Assembly (NCBI GenBank): GCA_012295275.1
Contig: CM022673.1
Coordinates: 25,057,261 to 25,121,260 of the forward strand
Source: Chrysomallon squamiferum
Lineage: Eukaryota > Mollusca > Gastropoda > Neomphalida > Peltospiridae
Direction: 5' to 3'
Length of the DNA: 64,000 nucleotides
This document shows, piece after piece, positions 27,235 to 39,542 of the stretch (its first letter is position 1; each line of letters begins with the position of its first letter). The notes beneath the pieces were generated by a model that worked only from the letters and a program-made list of their open reading frames with translations, was not told the DNA's origin and ran no database searches. The position numbers and the translations under genes were made by a program.

Positions 27235-29820
27235 TTCAATAAATAAATAAATAATAGAATTGTAAAAAAAAATATGAAATAATCTTTAAAAAAACTTGTT
27301 TAAAATGAAATCACACAACTGAAAAACAAACACGAGAGATACAACAGTCTTTGAAAGACAGAGCGGAGAATTCAAACACTAAGTCTTCTGTAATTTCCTG
27401 TTCTGCGTGCAAAGCGCCTGCTCACTGGGTCACTCACTGTGAGTATAATGCATACACCAAAATAAATTGAAAAAAGTATACTCTTTTCTTTTTTTCTTTT
27501 ATCTGTCTTTTGATCAATATTAGACTCCTTTCTTGCTTAAATTTACTTCTTGGTTGTTTTTTTTTTTTTTTCTGTCTTCTTCTTCAGAAGAGACACTGTC
27601 GCCTAGATGTCTTCTTCAAATTCATTTGGCTGTATTGACTTGCAAGAATCCAGTCCAAAACTGTCTCTGATTAAGATGAAATAGGATATTTATTACATTT
27701 TTTTTTGTTTTTTTATAGTTTTATATATCTTTTTCTTTTTCAATTGTGTTGCTAGAATATGCGGACATGAAACGTGGTGTGGCAAGGACACGAAATTTAT
27801 CACATCTGATTGATTAACAATTCATTCTAATACAGGACATCATGTTTGTCAGTCATAACATGAATAGTATTAGTTTGTGATAGTATTGTTCAAGAAAAAT
27901 CCAGCTGAACAGTTACAACAGAAAATGGTGACATTAATAATACTATTAGTAAATGTGGGTTTTTTAAATAATATTAGTTGTGAACATATCAAGATGTTCA
28001 AGAAAAATCCAAATGAACTGTTACAATAATACTGTTAATAACTGTGTTGTTGTTTTGTGGGTTTTGGGGGGAGGTGTTTTTTTTTTGTTTTTTTTAATAA
28101 TATTAATTGTGATTGTATCAATATATTAAAGAAAATACAACTAACTGTTAAAACAGAATCTGTTAAACACTGATATGAGTTGAGATAGTATGTAGATGTT
28201 CGAGACGTTCAAACTGTTGAAACAGAAAATGCTACACATTAATAATAAAGTAACTTATTTTTGTCAAAGGTAAGGACTTTGATGTTGGTTTATATGAACC
28301 TAAGTAGCAGATCAGACAGTACTTTTAGTTAGTGACTGACTGACAACACACACACAAATCAGAAAGAGCAGACACCACACAAATCAGTAAGCTTATTTTC
28401 TGGATACCTTTGCACAAAATCTGTTAGACATTTTTATAATCACCTTTGTTTTCTTACCTCTTTGATTAACAAAAAAAAAAAAAAAAAACCCAAAACATCT
28501 GAATCATCTGAAATATTACTTGCTGATAAAAGGTTCCTTGCTGACAATTACTTTTAAAAATGTCAAAGGCAGGTCCAGACATCTTTCAAAAGATGAGAGG
28601 GGTGTCCTGAATATCAGTTTCAAGATAAAATGAGTTTGATTATAAAGTTGGATAACAGGGCATACATGTTATCAAGATTCACCTCCTAAAGACCTGCATG
28701 TTGTTGTCAGATGTTTTTAAACATGTTTGTCAGTGTTTTTCGGTTGTGTCTCTGAACACAGTACTAATTATCAAGCTGCAGCTTGCTTCTCAGGGCTAAA
28801 CAGGAATAAACAAAGCAAAGGAACAACAGAACCAAATCACATGTCAGAGCAGCTCAGTTCCACTTCCAAAGATTAGTTTGTCAGGTGTCAACTACAAAAC
28901 AATTTCACGCTTGACGAAGTATGGGAATTTCTTGCAATTATTGTTAAACTTTAATGTCTTTTTAAAATTTTCTGTTATTCCTTTATTTATTTTTTAAATA
29001 TTAAATAAATAAATATATTAATAAATAAAAATAACAAACAATAAAACCTCTGCAATTAACACAGTGGCTGCAGAAAAAAACCCAAAGACAAACAAAATGA
29101 CTTGGAAAAGTAACAAATATATATTCCCATGCAATTTTTATCCTAAATGTGAACTGAAAAGAGAGAAAGAAATGTTTCAAAGTGAATAAAAAGTCACAGA
29201 TAAAGGTTCAGAATTAATTTCTTGTCTTGGATTGAAAAGAAAAGCTTTCTACAAATATTACATTTCAGTTAGTGAAAGATGACCTTTGACAGGCTTTGAT
29301 AAACCAATCAGTGAGTACTGGAGAAAACAGATCTTGCTACATATGAATCATTAATCCACTTCTCTAACTACTGAACAAAAGCAACTGACTCAGGTTTCAC
29401 ACAGCAAATTGTCCAAATTAACTAAAACTGGCTGTTGTAGTCATTATTATTAACCTAAGTGTGAAATTCATTACTGCAGAAATACTAATGTCTTTTTTTT
29501 TTTTTTTTTACTGCCTGCTGATCTAGCTAAGTGTTTATTGTACTAGTAACAACATAACCATTCTGAAAGCCAAACATTCTAACTGCCACAACAGTTCTGA
29601 GGTTCTCAGATTAATGTTTACAAATCTGTTAATAAATTTGTAACTAATTATATGTTGTGAAAACAGTAACAATTTGAAATCACAAAAACAGATAATAAAT
29701 GCTTTCTAGAAAAATGGTCTAAAGACAAAACAACAACCACTACTACCACCATCACAACAATTATTATCATTATTATTATTATAAAAACTGATCACAAACT
29801 GAAATTCCATTTGTACTGGC
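26356..29820. other. Non-coding stretch
   Basis: Contains a compound (TC)n(TA)n(CA)n tract at 27141-27235. At about 27880-28250 there are several degraded copies of a 90-110-bp sequence built around ttcaagaaaaatccaNNtgaac, cagaaaatg and aataatattarttgtga. The rest is AT-rich with no gene. Confidence 0.6.
27141..27235. repeat. Compound (TC)n(TA)n(CA)n microsatellite
   Basis: TC units from 27141, TA units to about 27193, then CA units from about 27207. Confidence 0.9.
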
Positions 29821-29830
29821 TTTTTCAAAT

Positions 29831-29863
29831 TATATATATATATATATATTTAATTAAGTTTGA

Positions 29864-29913
<50 letters not shown>

Positions 29914-29926
29914 TCAAACTTAACTA
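29831..29926. repeat. (TA)n core inside a perfect inverted repeat
   Basis: The arm ttaagtttgataatatta at about 29853-29870 is matched by its reverse complement taatattatcaaacttaa at about 29906-29923, around an uninterrupted (TA)n. The whole block can fold into one long hairpin or cruciform. A second (TA)n lies just to the left, at 29831-29849. Confidence 0.85.
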
Positions 29927-30432
29927 AACTCAACTTTTGTTGTAGTTTTTATTCAGTGTTTGATGGATTCACTGGATGTTTTACACATATTACATTGTCT
30001 GTTCAGTCCATTATGGAAACACCAAACGGTGCCATGTGCACAAGGTCAAATGACTTGAATGAAAATCTTTAATTTACACTTTGGCATCCTGAATGTTTGG
30101 GTGTCCAGATTTTATTTTATCTTCACTCTATTGATCAGGAAGTCATTACCAAACCCATCAATTTCAGATGAGATCTCAAAACAATCGCATAAAGCTGATT
30201 CCCATGTATAGAGACTGTAGTGATGTCAAGTTTTTAAAATAAAATAAAAAATAAAAATAAAAATAAAATAAATAAAATGCATAACAATATTGCTTTATGA
30301 GTTTACAATTATTATTTTATTTTTTTTTCATAAAACAATAAGAGAAATGGAAATCAAGTAAAAAGCAAATAAAAGATTAGTATAAAATGTGAATTGAATT
30401 TTTTAAAACATTTTAAAATCATTCTTATATTT

Positions 30433-30577
30433 ATTATTATTGTTGTTGTTATTTTTATTATTGTTACAGTTGCTGTTGTTATTATTATTATTGTTGTAGT
30501 TGTTGTTCTTGTTATTTTTATTATTGTACTATTGTTATTATTATTATTATTGTTAATGTTGTTGTTGTTGTTGTTTT
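30433..30577. repeat. (ATT/GTT)n degenerate trinucleotide tract
   Basis: Mixed ATT, GTT and GTA trinucleotides over about 145 bp. The hydrophobic 61-codon frame (Ile/Val/Leu runs) over it is an artefact. Confidence 0.9.
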
Positions 30578-30744
30578 AAATTATTATTTAAAGAAAACAA
30601 AATTAAAAAAAAGAAAAAAGACATACTGAGACTATATTCTGATCATGTATAAAACCAGACTACTTGAACCAGAACCTGTTTAACTCCCAAGTCAAGCTCT
30701 ACATGTTTTATGATGATGCATAATGTCCTAGATTTAAACATGTG

Positions 30745-30781
<37 letters not shown>

Positions 30782-31056
30782 CATATTAAATCAGTGTTGT
30801 ATACCAGTATCCTGGTAAAAAAAAAAAAAAAAAAGATCTGAGTCATCATAAATCAAATAATCAATACTTCTGAAGTAATAAACACATTCTGCCAGCGAAT
30901 ATACATGTGTAAATCCAAACATACTGAAATCAAGATTCAGATTGTTGTATTTTTATGATGTTGAATTGGCTATTTACATGTCATAATGACATGAGTTTTA
31001 TAACAAAGACAAACAACAACAACTGGTTGAATAAAAATATGGTTAATAAAACAGTG

Positions 31057-31060
<4 letters not shown>

Positions 31061-31108
<48 letters not shown>

Positions 31109-31190
31109 CACATGCACACACATATAAAGAAATATACACACACACACACACACATTCTAACACACACACTCACACACACACATATATACA
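31061..31190. repeat. (CA)n compound microsatellite
   Basis: A pure (CA)n run to about 31106, interrupted by cctacacatgcacac and tatataaagaaata, then (CA)n again. Confidence 0.95.
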
Positions 31191-32405
31191 CACATAAATA
31201 TAGATATATATCTACATACACTCACACATACATAAATACATACATAATACGTGTTATATGATATGGTAATAAAACGTATTTGAAATAATTTAGCAGGTGT
31301 ATCTGAGTATCTGATTATATAACATACATTATAATACAGCCGATATCTTGCATACATTCAACACTGTTTCGGAACAAAGTGTTGAACTCTATACTTAATG
31401 TGGGATGATTTCAGTCACTGACCAAGCTAAAGCTTTCCTTCATTCAATAATGACTCTCTCCTACTCCAGGTAACTGAGTACAGTTAATATTTTACTCAAG
31501 TAAAACAGTGTTCAGATTTGTATGGAAAGGAACATGTTCTACACAATTTCTACTTAGTGGAAATAAAGAGTCTTCCAGAAAGCTGAATAATAAATATGAG
31601 CACACCATAAAGTTTTATTAATGCTTTTCTAACAGAGTTCAGCACCAAAATTCATTAATACATTTTAAAAACAGCAATAACTGGTTGAATAAAAATATGG
31701 TTAATATACAGTGTTTATACACATGCATACCTGTGTAAATTATAGACACATACTACAGCACTGTAAGTTCATCAATATTATCTTTTATATATAACAGCGC
31801 CATCCACATTTCATTGTTTTATAAATACTACAACATAATATTTCATTAATGTTCACCATCAAAAATTCATTATTCATTTATAAAAACAACAAAACCAAAT
31901 TTCAATATGTTCACCACTCAAGTTCATTAATATGTTTATAAATAAAACAATAGCAGCCAAATTTCAATAATGTTCTTTTTATCTGAACTGATCTTAATTA
32001 CAAAGCTCTCCACAGCAGTCAGATTAATGCAGAAGGCTTCATTGTTGTTTTATCAGAATCAGCAAACACCATTAGTGCTGGAGACTAACAGTCTGTTTTA
32101 CCTATAAACATTTTCAAAAGAATCAAGGAAAACATCACTGAGTGAAAAAGACAAATAACTTAAAAAGTTATTTCAGAAAAAATAATAATAATAATAAAAT
32201 GACAATGGTAAGAAAGATTTAATCTTTTTCATTTACTGCGGATTACTTCAGTGGTTAGAGCAAGAGTTCAGCTGTGATAGGATACAGGATCAGTACTCCT
32301 CATGTTCTCACTGGATTAATTCCCATTTCATCAAAGTCTGTAGTATAGGCTTCCCTTTGTGTGTGTGAACATTTCATCAAAGTCTATGGTATGGGCTTCC
32401 CTGTC

Positions 32406-32446
<41 letters not shown>

Positions 32447-33810
32447 TAAGCAACAAGAACACAACACAAACTTTGCTAGAATGAAAATTCTGATTCCTAA
32501 CTGTAATTGTAGAAATAATGTAAGAACAAATTTTAAATCTTTCTCTCAGCAAATATGTTAAAATAACATTTTTATTACAAAATCTGATGAAGGAAGGCAC
32601 TAATGACCAAAACTGTTCAGTAATAAAGTAGGGGAACAAAAAAATCAGCTCACAGTTCAAGCATTAAAAATAACTAGATTTGATGATGTCCAGGGCAAAT
32701 GAAAATACCTGCTTTATTTTGTTTCAGATTTAGCATTTTTCACCATAAAACTTGCATCCCAGTGTACATGACCTTACTGCACTGAACAGTGAGTTAAAAA
32801 AAAAAAAACACCTTCTGTTTAGAAATATCAAAATGTCTAAAATTCCTTTAGTTATTAATAAAATTAAACAAACAATTTGAAAATCTCAAAACAAGCTTCT
32901 ATCTGAATTACCATTTGTCTTAACAAAAAAAAAAAAAAAAAAATAAGACATAAATAAATAAGCCAGAAGATAATATGATAACAAAACATGATCTAGACAG
33001 CTTATTACTTTTAGTACATATCTAAAGTTTTATTACTTTATATAAATAAGATGGGTATCTGAAGCGTATTTCAGACACACCCAGAAAAGCAGGATCATAT
33101 AAACCTAAATGTTTTACACATGATTTCTCCTATTGAAAAACTTTTTTTTAAAAGTTTAGCCTTTTTTTTAAACAGGGAAGAGTCACAGTATCAAACTCTG
33201 AATTCATTAATATCTAACTCATGTGCAACAAAGAAAATAATATATCAAATGCACATACATTCCATTCATTATCAGTACATACATGTGTAGGTATGTATAT
33301 GTAAGTGAATATGTATGTAAAAGATAACGTAAATGATGATTGCAGTAAACGATATCCAGAGTTATCAGTTAAATATCAGTTCCAATAATCTTAAAAATGA
33401 AGTTAATAATAAACGTCTTAAGTTACCATGTAAAAATGAAGAGTTTGTTCCAGTCAAATAACAGCTAAGTAAATCCCCTTGTAACCTGGTTCACTCTACA
33501 GTTTCATCAATTTCCTTCATTACAAGCTGTAATCGGACCAGACGTTGATGCCTCCCAGAGGTGCAGAATTAGACAGAGTGCATGTGTTCCCTTACAAAGC
33601 TAGAAATTAGCAACAGCATTTCTCATTACTGGACTGATTAAGCCTTTTGTAAGAGTTTTAAGTTTATTTACCACCAAAGTCCAAACAGCTATTGTTATGT
33701 TGCAGCAAAAAAAAAAAAAAAAAAAATGAGCTGATGAAATTGATAATGGTTACATAAAGGATGAAATTAATTCTAAACTTTGAACACACATGTAGAACAC
33801 ACTGCTATTG

Positions 33811-33844
<34 letters not shown>

Positions 33845-34575
33845 TAAAAAAAAAATATTTAAAAAATTATGTGTGATATCAAATATACTTCCCACCCATT
33901 TTATTCTTATACCTTAAGTCTATCACTATATACACATGCAAAATCAGTTTCTTTATGGAGAAAGAAAAGAAAAAGAAGACAAATGATTTAAAAAGATTAG
34001 CCATGAAATAACAGGGTAGCAGAGCAGATTATCACACTGATGCTGTATCTCTCTGCCTCACAGCATAATAAAAATAAAAAAAAAATTAAATAAAAAGAAC
34101 ATATGAAAAAAATTAGTAATAAATAATTGTGTCTGTGTGTGTGTGTGTGTGTGCACATGTGTGTGTAATTAGTATAATTTCTTCAGTTTGGTGCCAGTAA
34201 GAACTCTTTTCAAAATCTGTTTATGATTTTATAATTTATTTTCTGTATGAAAGAGATAAAGATATCATTTTATACAGAAAACAGTAACAAGATGTTTCAG
34301 CACCTTCAGAAGTCATAAAAATGAAGAAAAAAAAAAAATCATTGTAACAAGTTTTTGTAGTCGTCAAACATTTTACCAGCAAAAAAAAAAAATGAATCCT
34401 TATATCACAATAGCTAACACTGATAAATTTGTCAAATATCAAAATACCAATATAAGCTTATAACCATCAGATCCTGTTTTATTTATGTTAAGCCTGACTT
34501 TTGTAATCAATGATCTGTGACTATGCCTGTGAACAGTGAAAAGAAAGAAAATAAAATTAAAAGTAAAAATTTTAC

Positions 34576-34728
34576 CTTCACATTTTCTTTAACATCCGAG
34601 GAACTGCTGTAATCAGTGACAAAAAAATTGAAGGCTGGGGGTGAGGATGGGCTGGGTTTCATCTGCACAGGCTGGATTCTCGACACTAAGGTCTCCACTG
34701 GATGGTGGTGTGCTTTCTTCGATTCCAT
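34576..34728 (-). CDS. Alternative first coding exon B of the same leftward gene
   Basis: The minus-strand ATG at 34726-34728 opens 51 codons ending at GTGAAG|gtaaaa (GT at 34574-34575) in phase 0, the same phase as exon A. The encoded N-terminus starts MESKKAHHHPVETLV. It is rich in Pro and Ser (PSPSSPP at residues 26-31, SSSS at 41-44) and has no membrane segment or known domain. The frame stays open past the donor into low-complexity intron, where composition changes to Leu/Phe-rich. An in-frame start 19 codons upstream also exists, but that part reads like AT-rich leader, so the internal ATG is preferred. Sharing the donor phase with exons A, C and D is the main support for a common gene. 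Confidence 0.62.
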
Positions 34729-34960
34729 GGTTTGCAGTAATCCACTTTTCAGAACACACAACGTTACTTTACACACAAAAATAATCACAAACTAACACGA
34801 TCCTCATCAACGATTTCACTTCAAACTTTTAAAACAAAAACGACTTCCTCAGGCATTCTCATAATAACTTTTTTATTTATTTCTTTTTTAGAATACAAGT
34901 AAATTTTTAAAAAAAAATAAAGTAATTATATATGTATATTTATATGTATTAATATAATAT

Positions 34961-34994
<34 letters not shown>

Positions 34995-35758
34995 TTTTTA
35001 TATTTTTTTATTCCAGTTGTGTTTTAAACTTAATTATAATCCAGAGTGTAATACAGAAATACACTGTACATGTATTGCAAGACAACAAACAACAGCAGCA
35101 GCAGCTAACTCCTCAAGTTAACAGTGAGCAGTGTGCACACACTTGTACCACAGACCAAGCCAAGGCAACCAGTGAATGACAACTGCAAGAGAAACACTAC
35201 AAAAGGCGACACACTCTGTATAATTTCCGCCTGCTAGCCTTGGAGACTGTCAAGGCATATCATATCTATGGGGCATGCAAAATGAGCAGGTCAGGCTAAG
35301 TGAAGCAGATCAGCTGGTGTCAGGGGTTCATCCAATTGCTACCTGTAGACCCAGGGAATAAAATTTAAAGAGGAAACCTGGGGTGGGTTATAGCTAGCAT
35401 TCATAACATTGAGGCTGGGGTCCAAAGGGTCAGTGTCCATTTGAAAAGTTCATGTGTTTATTTCAATTGCATTTGATATTTATGTTATTTACAGTTATGG
35501 ATTGTGTTTCTGTATAACACAAAACTACAGGCGTTTGAAACTGATCCTTTTTTGTTTCCAGCTTGGGATGAAATGCAAGCTAATTAATTTATTAAATATT
35601 CTGTTGTTGTTGTTTTTTTGTTTTTTTTTAAAACACAGGCTAATATTCACAGCAGAGGGAGGTGTTGGTGTCTGGTTAAAACAGATTACAAGTTACTTCA
35701 TATTTAAAATTAAACATGTTTGTAATAGGGTTTGTTGCATACAAATAGTGATACATAC

Positions 35759-35838
35759 ATGTGTGTGTGTGTGTGTTTGTGTGTGTTGTGTGTGTGTGTG
35801 TTTAGGTGTGTTTGTATGTGTGCATGTGTGTATGTGTG

Positions 35839-35876
<38 letters not shown>
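35759..35876. repeat. (GT)n microsatellite
   Basis: TG repeats with TTTGT and GTATGTGTGCATG interruptions. The Cys/Val frames over it are artefacts. Confidence 0.95.
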
Positions 35877-35877
<1 letters not shown>

Positions 35878-36149
35878 ATGTGAAGCAAATGAATTTTTAA
35901 TTCTCTGCAGAAATTATTAATTTTTTTGATGTGGATATTTGTTTTTAACTTTTCAAAATGTTTTGTATTAAATGATTAGGTAAAAAATAAAATAAAGAAA
36001 AATTAGTTATATTTAGTAAACAAATGAAAAGTAAATAAGAAAACTTATCACTCGATAAATCTAATCTTGAATATGATCACAAACTATGTAAATTAATGGC
36101 TTTAAGCAAAAGGGAGGCATTTTATTACTGTCAGTAATAACGCAATTAT

Positions 36150-36150
<1 letters not shown>

Positions 36151-36196
<46 letters not shown>

Positions 36197-36309
36197 GAGA
36201 TAGATAGATATAGATATGTACTCAAAAACACACACACACACACACACATACACACTCATAGATATATAGATATAGATATGTACTCAAACACACACACACA
36301 CACACACAT
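36151..36309. repeat. Duplicated (CA)n / GATA block
   Basis: (CA)n is followed by gatagatatagatatgtact, then (CA)n, then a second copy ending atagatatagatatgtactc and (CA)n again. A unit of roughly 90 bp is present twice. Confidence 0.85.
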
Positions 36310-38151
36310 GTAGAATTTATTTCACTGCATATCAAATATATTTTTATGATTCTTCAATGCATTATAATTGGATGATAAATTTTAAAATGGCAGTTTGATG
36401 ATTTTTATACTGAAAACACCCTGCATGGGCTTTTCTTCTTTTTCTTTATCTGAACTTATATTCAGTACAGATGCACTGTCATGTATATGATAAATTATTC
36501 ATTCTTTACAACACTTCTGTTCTGAATTGAGTGTACTTTGATTTTCGTAAATTTTGTATTAGTGATCATTGTTGTCAACACAAAATGAAAATGATTTATT
36601 AATGTCCCAAATCATTAGGATACTGTAATTTTAGAAATGCTTATTAAACCAGATATTACATCATATCAATCACAACTTAACTAAACAGTCACTTCATGTT
36701 GTTTGCATTTATGCAGGGGAAACTTTTACCAAAGCTGTTCAAATTTTATCAATGCTGCATCATCATTTTAATAATGAAAGAAAAACACATTCAGTTTTAG
36801 ACAGTTCTGCAGTTTTAATCATAACAGATGTTTAAAATAAAATAACATATCATAGAATATTATGAAGAATAGAAAATTATGAAGAATAAATATACAACTA
36901 ACATGGCATCAAATCCTGTAACAAATCAAAACTAACACTGAGTGGAAACACAAGTCACAGAAATATCTATACATATACCACATCAATAAACATTAATAAA
37001 CACATCTTATCGTGGACATATGTTAAATAAATAAATTGATTACAAATTAAACAAGACATGAATAATGCATGTTATTCATTTGGGATATATCAGGTCACAC
37101 ATGTAAAAATTTATAAACAATAATTAAATTATTTTAGAAAAAAATCAATAAACTAGATTACATACAATGTCAGTGACACTAGAGTTTTAATACCAAGTGT
37201 TGATATAATCTCTTAATAATCTAAATAAAATATACACTGTAATTAATCCTTTGCCAATATTCATTAATCAACAAAATAAAATAATCATTGAAATGTTCAC
37301 TTTTTACATAAGCATTTTAAATCATTGTTTAAATTTGAGACTTAATTTCTACTGATTTATTTAATAATTAACTTTCAAAAAAAAAAAAATAATAATAATA
37401 AAAAAAAATAGAATAAATAAAATTACATCTACAATCTGCAAACATTTAATTTCCAGGATCAATCAAAAAAACAACAAAAAAAAAGCCAAACCTAATCTGA
37501 TTCTTCTTCAAACTGCCATAAAAAATCTTTGTCTCAACAATAGAAAATGTAAAAAATTAAATCCTCAGTAATTGTGTTCACAAGTTTTTATATTAGTAGT
37601 GAACACTGCAAACCAAATTATCTAGACTTTTGGTGCTCCTTAACCCATGTGATGTACTAAAAAATAAAATACTTTATAAAAGGTAAAAATTCATTACCTG
37701 TCCCTCCCCCATTGATTTTAAAGAATGCAATGTCTTAAATTTAAATTATTTTTTTTACTATTATAAATAATTTTGTAATTCATTATTATTTTTACTATTG
37801 TTGTTGTTGTTATTATTATTATTATTATTATTTGTTTTTGTTGTTCTTGCTGAATTCATGTTTAACAAGACAGGACAATTATGTTTATAAATTCTATTTT
37901 CTTTGAACACAAACAAAGCCAAATGCAGATGGGAAAAATGTCAGCATTGATAAGTAGTGGTAGACCTAACAAGCATAATTCCAATGATAAGAATATTATA
38001 ATCTGTAAGACTGTAATGTTGGCCTGATGTATCATGTGATCATTTCTTTTCAATATGGCAACCTGAACTGTTGACCTTACATCCAAAGATTGTCATAGGT
38101 GATTTCCTTTTTATGGGATGCTTCATATAAACAAATATTTCATGTTAATTG

Positions 38152-38188
<37 letters not shown>

Positions 38189-38809
38189 ATATTTTGCAAT
38201 GACCTAACAGGTTACATTTCTCTGTTTATCAAAATAAAGTCCTTATAATAACTGTTCCTAAAAAAAAAAACATATTGTATACTATATCATAAATTAATGT
38301 TAAAAAGTAGTTCATTCATGTTGTTAAAATGAATTTATGACTACATTTTTAATGTAATAATTATTACACAACTCAATAAAAACAAAGCTAAGATCTTTCA
38401 CACAGGACAAACAACAGCAACAACATATTATTATTATTATTATTATTTACAGCTGAAAAGAGTGTTAATAAAGAAGAAAGTTTAACATTTTACTATTGTT
38501 TTACTTTCAGACACACTAAAACGCGATCATCCTGCATGCCACAGTTCATGTTATTTAATCAGCTAAGACTGGTTATGATAGCACGGGTTCAAGAGATGAC
38601 TCTGCCTGCTGTTACATTACCAACGCCAGTTCCACTGAGTGCATGATGAGAGAAGAGCTCATGAAACAGAGAACATGCCCAGTGAGGCACTGTGACCTGC
38701 CAGCTTGTTAAACCACATCTGATTTTGTTGCTATCAAGTCATCAGGTGTAATCTGCATGTGCAAATTATCAATTTTCTTCCACTTCTTTCTTTTTTATTT
38801 CTGTATATT

Positions 38810-38816
38810 TTTCTTT

Positions 38817-38852
<36 letters not shown>

Positions 38853-38943
38853 TATTTATTATATACTTATTTATTTATTTATTATCTATTTATTTATTTA
38901 TTTATTTTTTAATTTATTTTTTTTTTTTTTTTTTTTTTTTTTT
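38810..38943. repeat. Polypyrimidine (TTTC)n-(TTTA)n-(T)n tract
   Basis: Successive TTTC, TTTA and T runs on the plus strand. Confidence 0.9.
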
Positions 38944-39495
38944 GAATATTCTTATAATTTAATAAACAAAAAAATCTTCACGTCTTCCAGTCAGTTTTGA
39001 TCTGTTTTTGTTAATGTTTTGTAAATCACAAATGAATTCTTAATACATGTTTTTGAATTATTTCAGACAGATTAGCTGAAACAATCAGGTTTTTTTTTTT
39101 TTTTTTGTCATTGTTATTTATTTATTTTCTTTGCTGAGTCAGTAGAAAGAAAATAAAAATAAAAATGTATGTGATTTTTTGTTCATGTGTGCTTGTGGAC
39201 CTTTGGATGTGAGTATGTGAACAAATTAATCATCTGTTCAGACTGAGCAATGACAGACAAATCTGCTACTGACCCTGAGGCAATGGTTATCAGTCTGTAC
39301 CAGGGATCATTTCATATGTATTAGACATTACCAAAAAACCCAAGAAAACACCCAAAACACCCCACCCAAAACACAAAAACAATTTGTAATTAAGAATGTT
39401 TAATCTTATATTTGTTTTACTAACTTACCATTGGCACTTGTGTCAATGAATTTACTGACCTGGCAAAAATATACATGTACATTTGAACATGCCTG

Positions 39496-39542
<47 letters not shown>

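Larger units (their letters stand above)
29927..34575. other. Non-coding stretch, presumed intron
   Basis: Holds an (NTT)n-rich block (30433-30577), poly-A (30750-30780), (CA)n tracts (31061-31190), a 27-bp exact repeat starting aactggttgaataaaaatat at 31021 and 31679, degenerate repeats at about 31600-31990, a 43-bp duplication plus (GT)n at 32325-32444, and poly-A (33814-33842). No exon is supported. Confidence 0.6.

Noticed and set aside
30394-30579. Hydrophobic 61-codon frame resembling a membrane peptide
   Set aside because: It is a translation of (ATT/GTT)n.
32238-32300. tRNA/SINE-like A-box (gtggttagagcaag)
   Set aside because: There is no convincing B-box at the right spacing and no cloverleaf. 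A similar string at about 21617 also lacks a B-box.
39429-39459. 31-nt minus-strand micro-exon between ttttgccag and a gtaagt donor
   Set aside because: Both splice-like sites are present, but the polypyrimidine tract is weak, the piece is very short and the phase does not fit the other exons. The evidence is insufficient.
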